A DNA stretch of 64,000 nt from Flavobacterium sp. Leaf82 (GTDB lineage Bacteria; Bacteroidota; Bacteroidia; Flavobacteriales; Flavobacteriaceae): positions 667,198 through 731,197 of the forward strand of contig NZ_LMMA01000032.1 of the NCBI RefSeq assembly GCF_001422725.1, read 5' to 3'. Below are positions 60,935-64,000 of this stretch, piece after piece. The notes below the pieces were generated by a model. That model saw only the letters and a program-made list of their open reading frames with translations, made no database searches and was not told where the DNA came from. The stretch's first letter is position 1; each line of letters opens with the position of its first letter. Position numbers and translations under genes: made by a program.

Positions 60935-62016
60935 TGGCAAAACCGGATAATAATTTACGACGAAAGGAAAGAGAGGAAAAGCAGGAAGCTAAAAATGGTT
61001 TAAAATTTGTTATTAACGGTGCCAAAATTAAATGCAATTCCTGTACTATTCCTGTGGGAGATTTAAAGGCAAATTATGATACGCCAAGTATACAAGAAAA
61101 ACGTGTTGTTACAGTTGTCGAGAAAGATATGAGAAGCTTGATATTTAAGGGTAATTGCAAAAAAAGCTTTATGAATTCCAGCCCTTGCGCCTCTGTAATG
61201 AAACTGGGAGAATGGAAAAATCCCGGAACCGTTTATTTTCAGGATGAACTGGCAGTACTTTTACGCAGCACTATAAAATGCGAATACGGAGGAGTTGACA
61301 TCACGATTTGGGATTGCGGACAACGAAATGTAATTACAAATCTGGATACTTTGTGCGCGCCGGTTCCTGAATATACACCGATAGTATATGTAAATGGATA
61401 TTTTTATAGTAATGATGGAATTTATTTAGGTAAAATAAGTTCAGGTGAAAATGTTTATATTACGGATCAATTATCATTTTTAGAATTGGAAAAAGGAAAG
61501 AATGTTGAGAAAGAAAAAGTCATTTATTTCACTGAAAAATATGGATTGAATAATACTCAGCTTTTAGATAGGGCAAATTGGGCCTACGCAGAAGGAAAAG
61601 GTTACATACCAGAATATTATGCATATGCAATGAATAATTTCCAGAAAGTAGCCAAAAGTGAAAAAAACATGTATTTCTACGGTATGCAAGATACTGATCC
61701 CGTTACACAAAAAGTAAGAAGATTAGATAAAGATAAGTACTTGTCAGGAGGATATGAAAATCAAAGTGGTAAATCATTTTGGGATACAAGAAAAGATTTT
61801 TCAAAAATGACTTCTGATATGATTGGAGAAATTGCGGCAGTATTCAAAACACAATTACAGCCTGACAATGATCCAACAAATGGTTCCAACCAATGGCGCG
61901 GAGGAAAAGGTTCTGGCGAGATGCAATTAAATCTGCCTATAGGATCAAAGTATTGGCATAGATTTTTTAAATTAAAAAAACAATATACAGGACAAGCTAA
62001 AATTATAACATTATGA
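60934..62016 (+). CDS. PAAR-like (DUF4280) type VI effector, possible cell-wall hydrolase
   Basis: The 360-residue protein has a charged start, a DUF4280/PAAR-like domain (24-130) with Cys pairs (IKCNSCTIPVGDLKANYDTP, FKGNCKKSF, CEYGGVDITIWDCGQ), a linker with VYVNGYFYSNDGIYLGKI, and a C-terminal domain (about 195-360). In that domain RANWAYAEGKG...PEYYAYAMNN (Glu220) and DPTNGSNQW recall SleB-type cell-wall hydrolases, weakly. PAAR-like proteins tip the spike of a type VI apparatus, whose core genes are not in this window. It overlaps the next gene by 4 bp. Confidence 0.75.
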   Translation: MAKPDNNLRRKEREEKQEAKNGLKFVINGAKIKCNSCTIPVGDLKANYDTPSIQEKRVVTVVEKDMRSLIFKGNCKKSFMNSSPCASVMKLGEWKNPGTVYFQDELAVLLRSTIKCEYGGVDITIWDCGQRNVITNLDTLCAPVPEYTPIVYVNGYFYSNDGIYLGKISSGENVYITDQLSFLELEKGKNVEKEKVIYFTEKYGLNNTQLLDRANWAYAEGKGYIPEYYAYAMNNFQKVAKSEKNMYFYGMQDTDPVTQKVRRLDKDKYLSGGYENQSGKSFWDTRKDFSKMTSDMIGEIAAVFKTQLQPDNDPTNGSNQWRGGKGSGEMQLNLPIGSKYWHRFFKLKKQYTGQAKIITL

Positions 62017-62822
62017 AAGATTTTAATATAAAGAGAATATATGTATTAGTAAGTCTAGTTTTTATATTTTTTTTTAGCAATTTTACTCAACACAAATATT
62101 ATCAGGAATTTAGTTTTGATAAGTTAAGAAATGAGAAAATAGTATTTAAAGATATAAGCTTAGGAAATGGATATCAAATTTACGATGATCGAATTTCAGC
62201 TATTGTTGAGGCTAAAAATATTGGATCTAAGATTTATTCTATAAAAATAAGTGACACTTTCCCAATATACCATGGTTGTTATGATTCTATTCCAAATAGC
62301 TTAGATGTCGGAAATGGAGAATATATTCAATTTTATGATAAAAAAATAAATATCAGTTCACTTTTAAAAATGAATTTAGATAAACTAATAAACTCAAATG
62401 AAGTTTATATTGTTTTTACAAGTAGCATTGATTTCTTTAAATTTAATGGACAAGATTTTATTTTATTATCAGCAAAAGATAGAAGATTTTTTAGAAACTT
62501 AGAACGAAATTATTGGATTTTATTACAGGTAGAAAATAAAGACATTGTAAATTCTTTTGCTTTTATTGATGGATATACATCGAATAATGATTGTTTTGGA
62601 GATTTTAATAATGATGGTTTGTTAGATTATATGAATTGGGATTTCAATAAAAGAAAAATCACTTTACATTCTTTAAGGAATGATAAATTTGAAATTGATA
62701 AAGAGCATTATGTGAAGTTAAAGCAATCAAAAGAACAAACAGAGTTGGTAAAAGAAACAGGTATTATAATGCTTTATGATTTATTTGATAGAAAAAACTC
62801 AAAATGGTTTTATAAACTTTAA
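62013..62822 (+). CDS. Membrane-anchored candidate immunity protein
   Basis: The 269-residue protein has an N-terminal signal-anchor (IYVLVSLVFIFFFSNF), then an AT-rich-coded soluble domain with a calcium-loop-like DCFGDFNNDGLLDYMNWD near residue 192. Its start overlaps the effector stop by 4 bp (ATGA). A periplasm-facing immunity protein against a cell-wall-attacking effector would look like this, but the role rests on position only. Confidence 0.65.
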   Translation: MKDFNIKRIYVLVSLVFIFFFSNFTQHKYYQEFSFDKLRNEKIVFKDISLGNGYQIYDDRISAIVEAKNIGSKIYSIKISDTFPIYHGCYDSIPNSLDVGNGEYIQFYDKKINISSLLKMNLDKLINSNEVYIVFTSSIDFFKFNGQDFILLSAKDRRFFRNLERNYWILLQVENKDIVNSFAFIDGYTSNNDCFGDFNNDGLLDYMNWDFNKRKITLHSLRNDKFEIDKEHYVKLKQSKEQTELVKETGIIMLYDLFDRKNSKWFYKL

Positions 62823-62844
62823 TGGAATATTTGATTACTATTAT

Positions 62845-62989
62845 ATGAAAACAACAAAAGAATTCAAAAATTTTTGATTAGAAAGTAATCATAAGGAAGA
62901 CAGATTTATATGTAGGAATATGCTATGAAAGCCCAATTTGGGAACAGCAGTTTAGAGATTATATAAAAGATACGAGACAAGATATATAG
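62845..62989 (+). pseudogene. Possible decayed gene fragment
   Basis: Short coding-looking pieces lie in two frames: MKTTKEFKNF then a TGA in one, and RKTDLYVGICYESPIWEQQF ending in TAG (62989) in another. They could be the remains of a second immunity gene beside the effector unit. No start for the second piece exists. Confidence 0.2.
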
Positions 62990-63079
62990 TAAACAAATTT
63001 TGTATCTTAGTCATAATAACCCAGTTTTGGTTTGATCGGGAACTTTTATCAGATCAAAATAAAAAATAAATAGAGACAA

Positions 63080-63847
63080 ATGCCTTGGAATCCAGAGATT
63101 TATAATAAGTTTAAAAATATTCGTTATCAGCCATTTTATGATTTGACCGAATTTATTAAACCCGTAAATGGAATGAAAGCGATTGATTTGGGTTGCGGAA
63201 CGGGCGAACAAACAGCTATTCTAGCGGATAAATTTAAAGATGCAGATTTTCTGGGCGTCGATTCTTCGATAGAAATGCTCGAACAATCAAAGGCTTTAGA
63301 AACGGATAATTTGCATTTTAGAAAAACAACTACAGAAGAAACAATTGCATCTGGCGAAAAATGGGATCTAATTTTTAGTAACGCCGCTTTGCAATGGTCC
63401 AACGATCATGAAACATTGTTTACAGAATTGATAAAATTGGTTAATCCAAAAGGGCAATTTGCAGTTCAAATGCCTGTTCAGCCGGAAAATATACTTAATA
63501 AAATACTGTCTGATTTGGTTGATGAAGAGCCTTTTAAATCTTATCTAAAAGGTTACAAAAGAGATTCTCCGGTTTTGAGTATTGATAATTATGCACAAAT
63601 CCTCTTTGATGGCGGACTCGAAGAGCTGCAGATCCTGCAAAAAGTATATCCTATAATCGCGAACGATCACGAAACGCTTTATAATTTTATTTCGGGTTCT
63701 GCTTTGATTCCGTATATAGAACGTTTGGAAGGCGAGCAGAAAGCACTTTTTATCCAGATTTATAAAGAGAGAATCGCAGAATATTTTCCAAAGCTTCCGG
63801 CAATTTATTCTTTTAAAAGGATTTTGCTTTACGGCAGGAAAGGGTAG
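63080..63847 (+). CDS. Tam-like SAM-dependent methyltransferase
   Basis: The 255-residue class I methyltransferase carries motif I (AIDLGCGTGEQTA, 34-46), an acidic motif II (FLGVDSSIEML) and FSNAALQWSNDHETLF, the pattern of trans-aconitate 2-methyltransferase, which starts with a W-(D/N)P sequence like MPWNPEIYNKF here. It should methylate trans-aconitate or a related carboxylate. It is a single gene outside the effector unit. Confidence 0.87.
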   Translation: MPWNPEIYNKFKNIRYQPFYDLTEFIKPVNGMKAIDLGCGTGEQTAILADKFKDADFLGVDSSIEMLEQSKALETDNLHFRKTTTEETIASGEKWDLIFSNAALQWSNDHETLFTELIKLVNPKGQFAVQMPVQPENILNKILSDLVDEEPFKSYLKGYKRDSPVLSIDNYAQILFDGGLEELQILQKVYPIIANDHETLYNFISGSALIPYIERLEGEQKALFIQIYKERIAEYFPKLPAIYSFKRILLYGRKG

Positions 63848-63870
63848 TGGTTTGCTTAATCTGTGTGAGT

Positions 63871-64000
63871 TTTTTAAACACATAGAAACATAGCTTTTAG
63901 GATTGTTTAAAAAAGGCGTTTCACTTGTAATAATACCGCATAGTTTGAAATCGTGAATTGATGCGAATTATCTGCTTAATCTGTCAAATCTGCGAGAGAA
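63871..64000. repeat. Composite interspersed repeat, copy 2
   Basis: TTTAAACACATAGAAACATAG, an ATACCGCATAG element and CTGCTTAATCTGTCAAATCTG match blocks of the repeat at 28459-28625, in a different order. It runs to the window edge. Confidence 0.55.

Overview
The window is Bacteroidota chromosome, most likely Flavobacterium. The evidence is AT-rich DNA, a type IX secretion sorting domain, a SusC/SusD pair, many lipoproteins with a Cys lipobox, promoters of the flavobacterial form (TTG, about 19-20 bp, then TAnnTTTG), and intergenic repeat families typical of the genus. No rRNA, tRNA, prophage, insertion sequence or cas gene was seen.

Layout. 1-5 kb: a flavin monooxygenase cut by the window edge, a DUF1634/TauE transporter pair, a peroxiredoxin, a Crp/Fnr regulator, small orphan peptides and a DoxX protein. 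5.1-12.4 kb: a compact minus-strand cassette. It starts with an L,D-transpeptidase-like protein, two DUF2589-type proteins and three small unknowns, continues with a TolC-type outer-membrane protein and a four-helix membrane protein, and ends with a glutamate-decarboxylase-like enzyme overlapping by 4 bp a pentameric ligand-gated ion channel of the ELIC type. This is the most unusual locus. 13.5-20.5 kb: a LytTR regulator, a frameshifted HxlR regulator divergent from an NmrA-type oxidoreductase, a medium-chain oxidoreductase and secreted surface proteins. 21.1-25.1 kb: a KaiC-KaiB-KaiB-histidine kinase-response regulator operon. 25.2-28.4 kb: an ECF42-type sigma factor with a YCII-domain protein and an AhpD-like protein. 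28.5-29.1 kb: a repeat cluster.

29.1-38.9 kb: a sensor kinase and LytTR regulator bracket a zinc metalloprotease and a SusC/SusD importer, which looks like a regulated peptide degradation and uptake system. 39.3-41.4 kb: flavohemoglobin and an acetyltransferase, each followed by a copy of the same long repeat. 41.6-44.7 kb: nrdBA with four DnaA-box-like sites in its leader. 45-51.6 kb: a TonB receptor/DUF4625/phosphatase/beta-propeller operon next to a small metal-binding-like protein whose promoter is covered by two Fur-family-type 7-1-7 palindromes; zinc uptake is the best guess. 51.7-55.2 kb: Crp/Fnr regulator and ribB, divergent from a cobalamin riboswitch ahead of a surface lipoprotein. 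55.3-56.9 kb: isochorismatase-type hydrolase and GlxA-type regulator.

57.2-62.9 kb is accessory, very AT-rich DNA: a HEPN protein beside a GIY-YIG (T5orf172-type) protein, an XRE regulator with an apparently leaderless promoter, and a type VI secretion PAAR-like effector module (partner, DUF4280 effector with a possible cell-wall hydrolase end, membrane-anchored candidate immunity protein). The window ends with a Tam-like methyltransferase and a repeat also seen at 28.5 kb. All family calls come from reading the sequence; no database search was run.
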